DNA of 64,000 nt from Synechococcus sp. CS-1330 (lineage in GTDB: Bacteria > Cyanobacteriota > Cyanobacteriia > PCC-6307 > Cyanobiaceae), in NCBI GenBank assembly GCA_025128025.1, contig JAHLYR010000047.1, positions 152,468-216,467 of the forward strand. The letters run 5' to 3'. Each line of letters opens with the position of its first letter. The stretch's first letter is position 1. The notes beneath the pieces are model-generated. The model was not told where the DNA came from and made no database searches. It saw only the letters and a program-made list of their open reading frames with translations. A program made the position numbers and the translations under genes. Of the stretch, positions 1 through 8,429 are shown piece by piece.

Positions 1-237
1 GGCAAACTTGAGTTCCGCGCCGACCGCAGCGGCATCGTGCACGTGCGCTTTGGCAAGGCCAGCTTCACTGCGGCCAACTTGCTCGAGAACCTCAAGGCCC
101 TGCAGGAGACCATCGATCGCAACAAGCCCAGCGGTGCCAAAGGCCGCTACTGGAGGAGCCTCTATGTGACCTCCACCATGGGCCCTTCGGTGGAAGTTGA
201 CTTCTCGGCTCTGCAGGACATCAAGCAGGAAGGCTGA
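1..237 (+). CDS. rplA: 50S ribosomal protein L1, C-terminal part (5' end outside window)
   Basis: The reading frame is open from base 1 and ends at a TGA at 235-237, giving 78 residues of the L1 C-terminus. The stretch [16 protein letters not shown] (here [12 protein letters not shown]), then LLENLKAL and the final [13 protein letters not shown] are typical of bacterial L1. L1 binds 23S rRNA at the mobile L1 stalk and helps release deacylated tRNA from the E site. The start and the upstream rplK lie outside the window. The gene is convergent with the next one and its last 17 bases overlap that gene's end, so the expected rplA-rplJ continuity is broken here. Confidence 0.93.
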   Translation, partial: GKLEFRADRSGIVHVRFGKASFTAANLLENLKALQETIDRNKPSGAKGRYWRSLYVTSTMGPSVEVDFSALQDIKQEG

Positions 238-1693
238 GTCGCCGCTCCAGCTGCTTGAACAGCAGCGAGGCCGTGGTGGTCATCACTAGATACACCAAGG
301 CCACCGCAAGGTAAACCTCAAACGCCCGGTAGCTGGTGGCCACCACCAGCTGCCCTTGGCGGAAAAGTTCGTCGAAGCCGATCACCGCCGCCAGGCTGGT
401 GTCCTTAATCAGCGTGATGAACTCATTGGCTAAGGAGGGCAGCACCCGCTGCAGGGCCTGGGGCAAGATCACTAGCTGCAGCGCCTTTAGGGGCTTGAGC
501 CCCAGGGCCCTTGAGGCCTCCCATTGGCCGCGGTCAATGGAAATAATTCCTGCTCGTAGGGTTTCGGCTAGATAGGCAGCGCCGTTTAGCCCTAGGGCGA
601 GCACGGCTGCGGCGAAGCGATCTAGTTGCAGTTCAAGTCCCAGTTGGCGGGCTAGGGCAGGCACGCCGAAGTAGATCACGAACAGCTGCACCAAAATTGG
701 CGTGCCGCGAAAGAAGTCGACGTAGATGCGGCAGCAGCGCTGCATCACTGTGTTGTCACCCAGTAGCCCCGCAGCTACCAGCCCAGCTCCGATCAGGCCT
801 AGGCAGAAGGAGCAGAGGGTCAGCGCCAGGGTCACGCCCGCACCGCGGATCAAATTGCGCAGCAACTGCACCCCGTCAAGTCCGGCGCTATCGCTGCGGC
901 TATCGAGAGCAGGGGCTCGCTGGGGCAGGGGTGGCGGGCTCTGCCCAAACCAACGCTCATAGATACGGGCGTAGCTGCCATCGGCCAGTACCTGGCCCAG
1001 CCCCTTGTTTACTGCTTCGCGCAGGCCAGAGCCCTTAGGGAAGGCGATGCCGTAGAAGTCGCTGGTGAGGGGCTTGCCGGCGATCTCGATGCCATCGAGG
1101 CCAGCGGTTTCGATCGCATACAAGGTGGCAGGCAGGTCATTTACGTAGGCCTCCACGTGGCCGTTCAGGAGCTCCTGTAGGGCGAGAGGACCTGAATCAA
1201 AGGTGCTGAGCTTGGCTCCGGGCACGGCTGCCATGGCCTTTGCGCCGGTGGAGCCGATCTGAACGGCGATCGTGCGTCCTTCTAGATCCTTGAGGTTGGC
1301 GATGCCCCGGGTGCCTCGCCGCACAACTATGCCCAAGCCAGCGGCAAAATAAGGGCGCGAAAAGTCGACGGTTTCGGCCCGCTCGGCGGTGATCGTCATG
1401 GCGCTGATCGCCAGGTCGAGGTTGCCCGCTTGCAGGGCAGGTATCAGGCCATCGAAGGGCAGAGCTGTGAGCTTGAGCCGCTGGCCAGTGCGCTTGGCGA
1501 TCGCTTCTATCAGATCGATATCGAAGCCCCGCAGCTCGCCGTTGGCCCCATCAGTCATGCCGAAGGGGGCATAAGTGGGATCGGTGCCTACGGTCCAGGC
1601 GGGGGTCGCTCGGGCTGGAATCGCCAGGCCGAGCACCAAGGCCATCACCAAGCTGAGCAGCAGCATGGCGCCGCGGCGGCGAGAGGCAGGCAT
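221..1693 (-). CDS. Amino-acid ABC transporter, fused substrate-binding protein and permease
   Basis: This 490-residue protein joins a family 3 periplasmic binding domain to a membrane-spanning permease of the His/Gln/polar amino-acid ABC importers. Residues 1-29 look like a signal peptide (hydrophobic [17 protein letters not shown], then ARA). The binding domain (about 30-255) has [22 protein letters not shown] and the aromatic-rich DFSRPYF segment. The permease half (about 275-490) carries the EAA loop [16 protein letters not shown] and ends in a hydrophobic helix. The start chosen is the ATG at 1693; the frame stays open upstream, but that part would run into the L10 leader and lacks a signal sequence. 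No ATPase gene is adjacent, so the partner subunit must be encoded elsewhere. Substrate specificity cannot be read from the sequence. It lies inverted between rplA and rplJ. Confidence 0.88.
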   Translation of the reverse strand: MPASRRRGAMLLLSLVMALVLGLAIPARATPAWTVGTDPTYAPFGMTDGANGELRGFDIDLIEAIAKRTGQRLKLTALPFDGLIPALQAGNLDLAISAMTITAERAETVDFSRPYFAAGLGIVVRRGTRGIANLKDLEGRTIAVQIGSTGAKAMAAVPGAKLSTFDSGPLALQELLNGHVEAYVNDLPATLYAIETAGLDGIEIAGKPLTSDFYGIAFPKGSGLREAVNKGLGQVLADGSYARIYERWFGQSPPPLPQRAPALDSRSDSAGLDGVQLLRNLIRGAGVTLALTLCSFCLGLIGAGLVAAGLLGDNTVMQRCCRIYVDFFRGTPILVQLFVIYFGVPALARQLGLELQLDRFAAAVLALGLNGAAYLAETLRAGIISIDRGQWEASRALGLKPLKALQLVILPQALQRVLPSLANEFITLIKDTSLAAVIGFDELFRQGQLVVATSYRAFEVYLAVALVYLVMTTTASLLFKQLERRLSLPA

Positions 1694-1759
1694 GGCTGAG
1701 CTCAGGTATGGGCCGTGTGTAGTGTGGACCTCTGGCTTTGTCCAGATGGGCACGCGCCC

Positions 1760-1946
1760 TACCCCAGACAGCAGGTGGATTTCGGTCCGTAAGTCCTGCC
1801 GAGGTGATCGCGACAGGTTTGGCACCAGGAAGGATTCGTCCGGAAGGGTTGTGGAGCGTGCAGCGGCCTCGAGTTGACCTTCCCTTGGGAAAAGTCAGCG
1901 TCCCGGGCCGCGTTCCCGGCTTGTTCCCCTGATCCGTTCCTTTCCT
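1760..1946 (+). promoter_or_regulatory. L10 leader (rplJ-rplL autoregulatory mRNA element)
   Basis: Between the start of the ABC gene and rplJ lies CCAGACAGCAGG (about 1764-1775), and 20 bases further CCTGCCGAGGTG (1795-1806). AGCAGG can pair with CCTGC, leaving the unpaired GA-containing elements that form the kink-turn bound by L10-(L12)4 in ribosomal L10 leaders. The position just upstream of rplJ fits. The RNA would repress rplJL translation when the L10/L12 complex is in excess. Because an inverted gene now separates it from rplA, a promoter for this transcript is expected near 1694-1760. The 3' limit is arbitrary. Confidence 0.75.
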
Positions 1947-2471
1947 ATGGGCCGCACGCTGGAGAGCAAGCAACAGATCGTCGATGAGCTCAAGGGGCTC
2001 CTCGGCGAGGCCGAAATGGCGCTTGTCCTTGATTTCAAGGGCTTGTCCATCAAGGAGATGTCTGATCTGCGGATTCGTCTGCAGGCCAGCAAAGGGGTGT
2101 GCAAGGTGACCAAAAACACCTTGATGCGCCGCGCCATTGATGGAAATACCGCCTGGGCGAATCTCGATTCTCTGCTCACCGGCTCCAACGCTTTCGTCCT
2201 GGTAAAGGGCGATGTGGGTGGTGCGGTGAAGGCCGTGCAGTCCTTCCAGAAGGACACGAAGAAGTCTGAGGTGAAGGGTGGCCTTTTCGAAGGCAAACTC
2301 CTCTCCGAAAAAGACATCAAGGCCATCGGAGATCTGCCCTCCAAGGAGGTGCTCATGGCCCAGATCGCAGGTGCGATCAACGCCGTGGCTACCAAGCTGG
2401 CCGTGGGTATCAACGAGGTTCCGTCCGGTCTTGCCCGGGCGCTCAAACAGCACGCCGAAGGCGACAGCTGA
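1947..2471 (+). CDS. rplJ: 50S ribosomal protein L10
   Basis: This 174-residue protein has the normal length for L10. Typical features are the N-terminal [16 protein letters not shown], the KNTLMRRAI core, and the C-terminal helical tail that carries L7/L12 dimers ([15 protein letters not shown]). L10 anchors the L12 stalk to 23S rRNA and recruits translation factors. The ATG at 1947 follows the leader RNA directly. rplL begins 50 bases after the stop, as in the usual rplJ-rplL operon. Confidence 0.97.
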   Translation: MGRTLESKQQIVDELKGLLGEAEMALVLDFKGLSIKEMSDLRIRLQASKGVCKVTKNTLMRRAIDGNTAWANLDSLLTGSNAFVLVKGDVGGAVKAVQSFQKDTKKSEVKGGLFEGKLLSEKDIKAIGDLPSKEVLMAQIAGAINAVATKLAVGINEVPSGLARALKQHAEGDS

Positions 2472-2521
2472 GCTCCCCCGATCCGACTGTTCACAAACAG
2501 ATCTGTTGCTGATTCTCAACC

Positions 2522-2905
2522 ATGTCCGCTACAACCGACCAAATTCTCGAGTCACTGAAGACTCTTTCCCTGCTTGAAGCTTCCGAGCTCGTCAAGCAGA
2601 TCGAAGAAGCTTTTGGTGTATCTGCCGCCGCTTCCGCGGGCGTCATGATGGCCGCAGCTCCTGCTGCTGCTGCTGAAGCCGTCGAGGAGCAGACCGAATT
2701 CGACGTCATGCTCGACAGCTTTGACGCCGCTGCCAAGATCAAGGTCCTCAAGGCCGTCCGCGAAGTCACCGGCCTCGGCCTGGGCGAAGCTAAGGCTCTG
2801 GTGGAAGGTGCTCCCTGCGCCATCAAGGAAGGCATCGCCAAAGGCGAAGCCGAATCCATCAAAAAAGCTGTGGAAGAAGTCGGCGGCAAGGTTTCGATCA
2901 AGTGA
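2522..2905 (+). CDS. rplL: 50S ribosomal protein L7/L12
   Basis: This 127-residue protein has the L12 layout: an N-terminal dimerisation helix region (about 1-33), an Ala-rich flexible hinge (about 34-57, [15 protein letters not shown]) and a globular C-terminal domain (about 58-127) with [18 protein letters not shown] and the ending GGKVSIK. It forms the multimeric stalk that recruits and stimulates GTPase translation factors. It is the second gene of the rplJ-rplL operon, and a strong intrinsic terminator follows 59 bases downstream. Confidence 0.97.
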   Translation: MSATTDQILESLKTLSLLEASELVKQIEEAFGVSAAASAGVMMAAAPAAAAEAVEEQTEFDVMLDSFDAAAKIKVLKAVREVTGLGLGEAKALVEGAPCAIKEGIAKGEAESIKKAVEEVGGKVSIK

Positions 2906-2963
2906 TCGCTGGGGCCTTTCGGGGTCCTGTCACCTTTCTGCCAACGTCTTTCGTTGCCACCAG

Positions 2964-2989
2964 ACCGGCCCCTCTCGGGCCGGTTTTTT
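2964..2989 (+). terminator. Rho-independent terminator of rplJ-rplL
   Basis: ACCGGCCC (2964-2971), loop CTCTC, GGGCCGGT (2977-2984), followed by a run of T through 2989. The eight-base GC-rich perfect stem and T tract are textbook, and the hairpin sits just after rplL. Confidence 0.9.
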
Positions 2990-3038
2990 GATGCAGTAAT
3001 GAATAAAAAGAAGGGTCCAATAAAAAGATGTGACCAAT

Positions 3039-3066
3039 AAAAAAGCCCCGCCAAAGGCAGGGCTTT
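3039..3066 (-). terminator. Rho-independent terminator on the minus strand
   Basis: The arms AAAGCCC-C-GCC (3042-3052) and GGC-A-GGGCTTT (3056-3066) form an 11-base stem with one mismatch and a three-base loop. Read on the minus strand it is followed by six T (3044-3039). It would end transcripts coming from the DUF3747 gene about 140 bases away, or a small RNA encoded on the minus strand in between. Confidence 0.85.
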
Positions 3067-3121
3067 GAGTTGGAACGATTCAGGGAGTCTGTCCTCGTTT
3101 CGACCCCGGAAGAGCGTTCCC

Positions 3122-3132
3122 ACTCCTCACAC
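3122..3132. other. 11-base match to the Yfr1 core motif in an intergenic region
   Basis: The plus strand reads ACTCCTCACAC, identical to the ultraconserved unpaired core of the cyanobacterial small RNA Yfr1 as I recall it. No terminator hairpin follows on the plus strand, so a standard Yfr1 gene is not supported. On the minus strand, the side expected to be transcribed towards the terminator at 3066-3039, the same bases give the perfect complement of that core. Either a chance match or a Yfr1-binding site in a 3' UTR is possible. Confidence 0.35.
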
Positions 3133-3204
3133 CCCAGAAACTTAATGGCAGGCTTCGGGAATGGCTCGCTGGACTGGGACTCTCTGGCAACTGGCACCCG
3201 GGCT

Positions 3205-3918
3205 TCAATCGCGGAAGGGGATCACTGGCAAGCGAATAGGGCCCTGTCCCATCCCCTGGGCCAGCAGGCTCGGGGGGGCAACCAGCAGGGGTGCGGGTTG
3301 GGAGGTGCCGCTGGCTGCGGCTAGTAGCTGGGGCAGGGGTGCGGCGTTGGCGAAGTACAGGTGATTAAGGGTCTGCTCGCCAAAGCTGCGGCGTTGCAAG
3401 TCCCAGCCGGATTCGAGCTTCAGGGCTACAAACCCATCCCGATCGCGCAGGGGCACCTGGGCGCGGGCAACAACCAGGGTGGTGGGATCGCTGGGGGTGC
3501 TGGCCTGCAGTTGCAGTTCGTTGCCGCTCTGGCGTAGCTGCAGCCGGTAGCGACTGGCCAGATCCTGATCGCCGATACGCAGGGAGTAGCCGTTGCTGTC
3601 GAGATAGCGGCTGCAGATGCCGGTGAAGTTGAAGCGGTTGAGGGCCGGGTCGATCAGGCCGTCGGGGCGCTCCTCCCAGCAGCGGGGTTGGGGCTTGATC
3701 TGCTCAAGCACCAGCAGGTTCCAGTCGCTGCGCCCCAGGGGCCGCGCCAGCACGGCGAAGCTGCTGGCATCGAGCGGTCGGCTATTGAATAGGTTTGCTG
3801 CCTCTGCCCAGGGGGTGAGGGCGGCCAGGGCCGCACCTGCCAGCAGGGCGTTTCGCCAGGGACGGTAGGTTCGGCGCTCTGCCTGGCTTCTGGTCAGGCC
3901 CGGTTTGGATGGGTCCAT
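3205..3918 (-). CDS. Exported DUF3747 family protein
   Basis: This 237-residue protein belongs to the cyanobacterial DUF3747 family, whose function is unknown. Features I recognise: NLFNSRPLDASSFAVLARP, LLVLEQIKPQPRCWEE, DPALNRFNFTGICSRYLDSN, NGYSLRIGDQDLASRYRL. A hydrophobic segment near residues 25-42 (ALLAGAALAALTPWAEA) ends in an Ala-X-Ala site and fits a signal peptide. The start is taken as the ATG at 3918; an in-frame ATG at 3933 would add five residues. It is divergent from rnhA, and its 3' UTR leads to the minus-strand terminator at 3066-3039. Confidence 0.82.
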   Translation of the reverse strand: MDPSKPGLTRSQAERRTYRPWRNALLAGAALAALTPWAEAANLFNSRPLDASSFAVLARPLGRSDWNLLVLEQIKPQPRCWEERPDGLIDPALNRFNFTGICSRYLDSNGYSLRIGDQDLASRYRLQLRQSGNELQLQASTPSDPTTLVVARAQVPLRDRDGFVALKLESGWDLQRRSFGEQTLNHLYFANAAPLPQLLAAASGTSQPAPLLVAPPSLLAQGMGQGPIRLPVIPFRD

Positions 3919-3974
3919 GGCGGGGCACAGCAAGTGGCAGATGGGTTCTTTAGCGAATTTTCGGGGGTTGTCCA

Positions 3975-4772
3975 GTGGCGGCTAAGCCGGTGAAAGTGGT
4001 GGCTGCGGCCTGTGATGGTGCTTGCAGTGGTAACCCGGGCCCAGGCGGCTGGGGCGCCTTGCTGCGCTTCGAGGATGGCTCAGTGCATGAGATGGGCGGA
4101 GCCGATCGGGCCACCACCAACAACCGCATGGAGCTCACCGCAGCCCTGGCCCTGCTGGAGGCCATCAAGGAGCTGCCCCGTCCGGCCCAGCTCAGCATTC
4201 GCACCGACAGCCGCTACCTGATCGATGGTTTCAGCAAGTGGATCCAGGGCTGGAAGCGCAAGGGCTGGCGCACGGCCTCCGGCGGGGCGGTGCTCAATCG
4301 GGATCTATGGGAGCTGCTGGACCAGGCCCGGCTTGAGGGGGTGTCCCTGGTGCATGTCAAGGGTCATAGCGGTGATCCCGACAACGACCGCTGTGATGCG
4401 ATCGCCGTGGCCTTTTCCAAGGGTCAGATGCCGGCCATGGCGGCCGGTGAGGTGATCGCCACCGCCCGGATCGAAGCGGACGTTCCTGCCGACTTTCCCA
4501 GCACTAAAAACGCCGCCCCTGGCCTAGCGATTGCCGACCCGGCGCCGGCGCCCCTGCAGCAGCTGCTGAGCCGCTGTGAGCTGGCCGATCGCTTCGCTAG
4601 CCAGGGCTACGGCCTCAGCTTGGTGGAGCTGGCTCAGCTGGTGGAGCAGCCCTTGCAGCAACTGGAGCGCTGCAGTGGGCCCTGGCGCTGGCGTGACTGG
4701 CAGGTGTTGCCTCTGGAGGGAGGTCGCTGGCGTTTGCAACGGGACGAGGGAGGATTGGGCGCGCGGGAGTAG
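3975..4772 (+). CDS. rnhA: Ribonuclease HI with C-terminal extension
   Basis: Ribonuclease HI cuts the RNA strand of RNA-DNA hybrids during replication and R-loop removal. The four catalytic acidic positions are visible: [14 protein letters not shown], the Glu in NNRMELTAA, the Asp in [11 protein letters not shown], and the Asp in NDRCDAIA, with the flap His in VKGHSGD. The enzyme core covers about residues 1-150. The protein is 265 residues, so about 110 C-terminal residues form an extra small domain ([19 protein letters not shown] onwards) of unknown role. The start is a GTG at 3975. pyrD begins eight bases after the stop, so the two are probably co-transcribed. Confidence 0.93.
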   Translation: MAAKPVKVVAAACDGACSGNPGPGGWGALLRFEDGSVHEMGGADRATTNNRMELTAALALLEAIKELPRPAQLSIRTDSRYLIDGFSKWIQGWKRKGWRTASGGAVLNRDLWELLDQARLEGVSLVHVKGHSGDPDNDRCDAIAVAFSKGQMPAMAAGEVIATARIEADVPADFPSTKNAAPGLAIADPAPAPLQQLLSRCELADRFASQGYGLSLVELAQLVEQPLQQLERCSGPWRWRDWQVLPLEGGRWRLQRDEGGLGARE

Positions 4773-4780
4773 GCGGGGAG

Positions 4781-5953
4781 ATGGTGGATTCAGGCACCGC
4801 AACCAGCACAGGGGCCTTGTATGAGCGGTTAGTGGGGCCGCTGCTGGGCCGCGACGACGGCGCCGATGCCGAGCAGCTCAGCCAAATGACGCTGACGGCG
4901 CTGGGCCAGGCCTCCTTGCGGCGCCAGTGGCCCTTAGTGAGTGGTGCCTTGGCAGGCCTGGCCGCTGAGCTGCAGCGCCCCGATCTCCGGCTGGAGCAAA
5001 CCCTGTTTGGCTGCCGCTTCTCTAACCCGGTGGGCCTGGCGGCCGGATTTGACAAAAACGGTGTAGCAGCAGGGATCTGGCATTTGTTTGGTTTTGGCTT
5101 TGCCGAGCTGGGCACGGTCACCTGGCACGGCCAGCCGGGCAATCCCAAGCCGCGGCTGTTTCGTTTGGCTGCCGAGCGGGCGGCGCTCAACCGCATGGGC
5201 TTCAACAACGGCGGCGCCCAGGTGTTGCGCCGCACCCTGGAGCGCCAGCAGCTGCCGGCACCGGGCCAGCGCCCGGCGGTGCTGGGCATCAACCTGGGCA
5301 AATCCAAGATCACCTCTCTGGAGCTTGCCCCCGACGACTACGCCTCCTCCCTGGAGCTACTCGCCCCCTTGGCCGACTACGCGGTGATCAATGTGAGCTC
5401 GCCCAACACTCCGGGCCTGCGCGAGCTGCAGGAGGAAATCCTGTTGCGCCGCCTGGTGGAGCGGCTGCGGCGCTTGCCGGCCTGCCCGCCGCTGCTGGTG
5501 AAGATCGCCCCGGATCTGGAGGACGACGCGATTGATGCCATCGCCCGCATGGCCTACGAGGAGGGGCTGGCAGGCGTAATCGCTGTGAACACCAGCCTGC
5601 ACCGCCTCGGCCTTGAGCAGCGGAGACTGGTGCAGACGGGCCGCACCCTGGCCGAGGAGGCCGGCGGCCTCAGCGGAGTGCCGCTACGGGGTAGGGCCCT
5701 TGAGGTGCTGCGGCGGCTGCGGGCTACGGCGGGTCCCGCCTTGCCCCTGATTGGTGTAGGTGGGATCGATTCGGCCGAGAGCGCCTGGGAGCGGATCACT
5801 GCAGGGGCCTCGCTGGTGCAGCTCTATACCGGCTGGATCTACGGCGGTCCGGCGCTGGTGCCACAGATTTTGGAAGGTCTGGCGTCCCAGCTGGATCGCC
5901 ATGGCCTGAGCCATATCGGCGAAGCCGTGGGCACGGGTCTGGCCTGGCGTTGA
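4781..5953 (+). CDS. pyrD: Dihydroorotate dehydrogenase, quinone-dependent (class 2)
   Basis: This enzyme oxidises dihydroorotate to orotate in pyrimidine synthesis and passes electrons to membrane quinone. Family motifs: [13 protein letters not shown] (FMN/substrate), [28 protein letters not shown] with the class 2 catalytic Ser, [15 protein letters not shown], and the C-terminal phosphate-binding GVGGIDS plus [10 protein letters not shown]. The length of 390 residues is in the class 2 range and includes the N-terminal membrane-associating helices. Neighbour rnhA ends eight bases upstream. Confidence 0.95.
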   Translation: MVDSGTATSTGALYERLVGPLLGRDDGADAEQLSQMTLTALGQASLRRQWPLVSGALAGLAAELQRPDLRLEQTLFGCRFSNPVGLAAGFDKNGVAAGIWHLFGFGFAELGTVTWHGQPGNPKPRLFRLAAERAALNRMGFNNGGAQVLRRTLERQQLPAPGQRPAVLGINLGKSKITSLELAPDDYASSLELLAPLADYAVINVSSPNTPGLRELQEEILLRRLVERLRRLPACPPLLVKIAPDLEDDAIDAIARMAYEEGLAGVIAVNTSLHRLGLEQRRLVQTGRTLAEEAGGLSGVPLRGRALEVLRRLRATAGPALPLIGVGGIDSAESAWERITAGASLVQLYTGWIYGGPALVPQILEGLASQLDRHGLSHIGEAVGTGLAWR

Positions 5954-5990
5954 AAGTTCGGTAAGTTTTCCTTTAAAAAGGGCCTACATC

Positions 5991-6872
5991 TTGGTACTGG
6001 CGGGACTCCAAAACACCTGGCGCCCCCTCCGTGCCCAGCTCTTCCCCAGGCTGGTGATGATTGATCTATCTGAGCAGTTGGTGACTGCTCAGTTGGTGAA
6101 GCAGGGAAAGCCCTTGGAGCCGAATTGGACCGCCCCAATCCCTGCTCTGACCTGCCGCGATGGGGTGCCGCAACTCAAGGATGCGGTAGGGGATTTTTTG
6201 GGCGATCTGTTGTTGGAGTACGGGGTGATTGATGCTCAGTTGGTGGTGTCCTTGCCCCGGCAAGCTTCCCATTGGCGGGTAGTTGATTGGCCGGCCGGCC
6301 AACTGCCGGCGAATTCCGTAAGCGACCTGCGCGCGCTGAATCCGGATCTGGGCTGGCCGTTTCCACTGGATCAGGCCTATCTGGATGTGCAGCCTCTTCC
6401 GGGCCTTGCCGCTAGCTCGTTAGTGATCGCAGCGGAGCGGTCTGTGGTGGACGCCTGGGTGGAGGTGTTTGCGATTGCTGGTGGCACCCTGCAGCACCTA
6501 CTGCCCTCGCAGCTGTGCATGATGTGGGGCCTCCGCGACGAACTGGCGGCCACACCCGCCAGTTCCCTGGTGGGGCTGTTGCAGCCGCTGGATCAGCAAA
6601 CCAACCTGATTGTGTGGAACAAAGGAGTGCCTGAGTTTGAGCGGATGCTGCCTGGGCCGATGGTTGATTTGATTCCGGCCTTGAAACAGAGCTTGGATTT
6701 TTATCGAAACCTCAAGGCTCCTCAGGCACCGGTGCGCTTGCTGCTCTCTGCACCCCTAGAGGATGCGGTGTCATTGGAGCAGGCGCTCGGCTTGAAAGCC
6801 GAGTTAGTCGATCGAGATGGTTTTGGTTCCCTCTGCTTGCAGGGCCTGGCTTCCTTGGAGCTGGTCCCGTGA
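5991..6872 (+). CDS. pilM: Type IV pilus assembly protein PilM-like
   Basis: This is the first gene of a pilMNOQ operon. PilM is an actin-like cytoplasmic ATPase-fold protein that binds the PilN N-terminus and links the inner-membrane alignment complex to the pilus motor. Identity rests partly on context: the protein is divergent and shorter (293 residues) than typical PilM, about 350. VMIDLSEQLVTAQLV near residue 22 resembles the first nucleotide-binding strand. The start is tentatively the TTG at 5991; an ATG at 6057 would remove 22 residues. The stop overlaps the pilN start by four bases (GTGA). Confidence 0.75.
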   Translation: MVLAGLQNTWRPLRAQLFPRLVMIDLSEQLVTAQLVKQGKPLEPNWTAPIPALTCRDGVPQLKDAVGDFLGDLLLEYGVIDAQLVVSLPRQASHWRVVDWPAGQLPANSVSDLRALNPDLGWPFPLDQAYLDVQPLPGLAASSLVIAAERSVVDAWVEVFAIAGGTLQHLLPSQLCMMWGLRDELAATPASSLVGLLQPLDQQTNLIVWNKGVPEFERMLPGPMVDLIPALKQSLDFYRNLKAPQAPVRLLLSAPLEDAVSLEQALGLKAELVDRDGFGSLCLQGLASLELVP

Positions 6873-7573
6873 CGTCAAGGCCACTCACAACTGATTTCGA
6901 CCTCCTGCGTGAAAAACGTCAGGAACTGAACCTGCCGGGCCCTGTCCAGGTTGCAGTGCAGGGTCGTCAACTGTTGGCGAGGGGCGTAGCGATCGGCGCT
7001 GCTCTGATCGGGATCTCGCTGGGGATGGCTGTTTTGGTGTTAATGCGTGCCCTGATGGTGAGCGCTGAGGTGGATCGCCTCGGCACGGTGGAGGCGGAAG
7101 TCCAGCTGTTTGAAACTCAGCTCACTGCTGCCCGGGGCAAGCTCAATAGGCTGGAGAAAGTCAACGCGGATTTGGTCAAGGGGTTGATTGCGGTGCGTTC
7201 TGGATCGGCGCTGATGCGCGATCTGCAGCTGCGAGTGCCGGAAGGTGTTCAACTCACCGCCGCTACGGATGAGGGGAATGGCTATCGGATCAAGGGATTG
7301 TCTCGGGATCCCCAGGCCTTTGCCCGTATAAATGCGTTTCAGCTGCAGTTGAAGCGCTCCCCTTTGGTTGATACCAATGCCGTCACTCTGGTCAAAGCTT
7401 CTCGGGGTGTTGCTGAGGCCAACGGGTCTGGATCAGGACCGGTCAGTTTTGAGCTTCTGATCAACTTTCGTCCGCCGATTAGTCCGCTAGCCGAGAAACA
7501 GATCCTCACCCAGCTTGGAGCTGAGGGCTTGGTGCGCCGCCTGGATCTGCTGCAACGGGAGGGTTTGCTCTGA
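6869..7573 (+). CDS. pilN: Type IV pilus assembly protein PilN-like (fimbrial assembly)
   Basis: This 234-residue protein has a short cytoplasmic N-terminus (DFDLLREKRQELNLPG), one membrane helix (about 38-60, AIGAALIGISLGMAVLVLMR), a coiled coil (about 65-100) and a periplasmic ferredoxin-like domain, which is the PilN layout. The N-terminal peptide is the region that docks on PilM. It starts at a GTG overlapping the pilM stop and ends one base into pilO, showing translational coupling. It forms the inner-membrane alignment complex with PilM and PilO. Confidence 0.8.
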   Translation: MTSRPLTTDFDLLREKRQELNLPGPVQVAVQGRQLLARGVAIGAALIGISLGMAVLVLMRALMVSAEVDRLGTVEAEVQLFETQLTAARGKLNRLEKVNADLVKGLIAVRSGSALMRDLQLRVPEGVQLTAATDEGNGYRIKGLSRDPQAFARINAFQLQLKRSPLVDTNAVTLVKASRGVAEANGSGSGPVSFELLINFRPPISPLAEKQILTQLGAEGLVRRLDLLQREGLL

Positions 7574-8349
7574 TGACCAACCTCCAGAATGGGGATGATC
7601 GCCATGCCACCCAAGGGCGACAACGGTTGCTTTTGGGGGTGCCGATCGGCGTGGGGGCTGTGCTGGCAGTTTTGGTGCTGGGCGCCGGTGTGGTTCCCCA
7701 GTGGCTGAAGCTGCAGGCAGATAGTGAAAGGCTGGCCCAGCTGGAGGAGATCCAGGGCCGGATCCCTCTGCTGCGGGCTCAGATCGCCAAAACGGCGGAA
7801 AGCCAGGCGGCGGCGGAGCGCAAGCGGCAAAAGGTGCTGCAACTGATCGAGGGCAGTGGCGAGTTGGTGACATTCCTGGCCCAGCTGGATAGGGAGGCCA
7901 GTCGCTTCGGTGTGCAGCTGGATCTGTATGAACCCGTGGCGGCACTGCCTCCTCCTCCTGGGGATGGGAAGAAGGAGTCCCTGAAGGGTGATCAGCCAGC
8001 GCCAGCACCCCAGTCACCCCTTGAGGGGGCCGGTCTGAAAGCCCAGAAGATTTTGCTAACGGCCCGGGGGGCCTATCCCAATGTGTTGGCGTTTTTGCGT
8101 GCCACTGAAAAGCTGACTGTTTTGGTGTCACAAAGCAACTTGTCTTTGACTGCTGTGGAGCCTCCCAAAGCCGTTCCCCAGCCGGCGGCTGAGGGTGGCA
8201 ATCAGAAAGCTAATCAGAAGGGCAATCAGGGCAGTTCACTCTCAACGGCGACGACCCCTGTAGCAGCCAAAACTGAGCTGAAATTGACCATAACTTATTA
8301 CCAAATTGGCACTACTCTGCCTCCAGCGCCTGTGGCCCTTAACAATTAA
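7573..8349 (+). CDS. pilO: Type IV pilus assembly protein PilO-like
   Basis: This 258-residue protein has one N-terminal membrane helix (about 17-40, LLGVPIGVGAVLAVLVLGAG), then a coiled coil (about 43-90, LQADSERLAQLEEIQ and on) and a periplasmic domain, as in PilO. Two low-complexity Pro/Lys/Gln/Asn stretches (about 130-155 and 210-235) are insertions. The ATG shares one base with the pilN stop (TGATG). pilQ follows after 80 bases; cyanobacteria generally lack a separate pilP, and none is seen here. Confidence 0.8.
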   Translation: MTNLQNGDDRHATQGRQRLLLGVPIGVGAVLAVLVLGAGVVPQWLKLQADSERLAQLEEIQGRIPLLRAQIAKTAESQAAAERKRQKVLQLIEGSGELVTFLAQLDREASRFGVQLDLYEPVAALPPPPGDGKKESLKGDQPAPAPQSPLEGAGLKAQKILLTARGAYPNVLAFLRATEKLTVLVSQSNLSLTAVEPPKAVPQPAAEGGNQKANQKGNQGSSLSTATTPVAAKTELKLTITYYQIGTTLPPAPVALNN

Positions 8350-8429
8350 TCCGTCGTCTATTGCCCTCATTTGGTGCACTGGTTTTTTAGAAATCATTTC
8401 GCTAAGATCTGCTTAGAGTTGTACGAAAA

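Noticed and set aside
1551..2519. A 322-codon minus-strand open frame covering rplJ and its leader
   Set aside because: It is antisense to clearly conserved L10 and part of the transporter gene, with no recognisable protein sequence. GC-rich codon bias makes long shadow frames common here.
3070..3160. Possible tRNA or standard yfr1 gene
   Set aside because: GGAACG and CGTTCC can pair, but no cloverleaf or T-arm is present, and no hairpin with T tract follows the motif on the plus strand.
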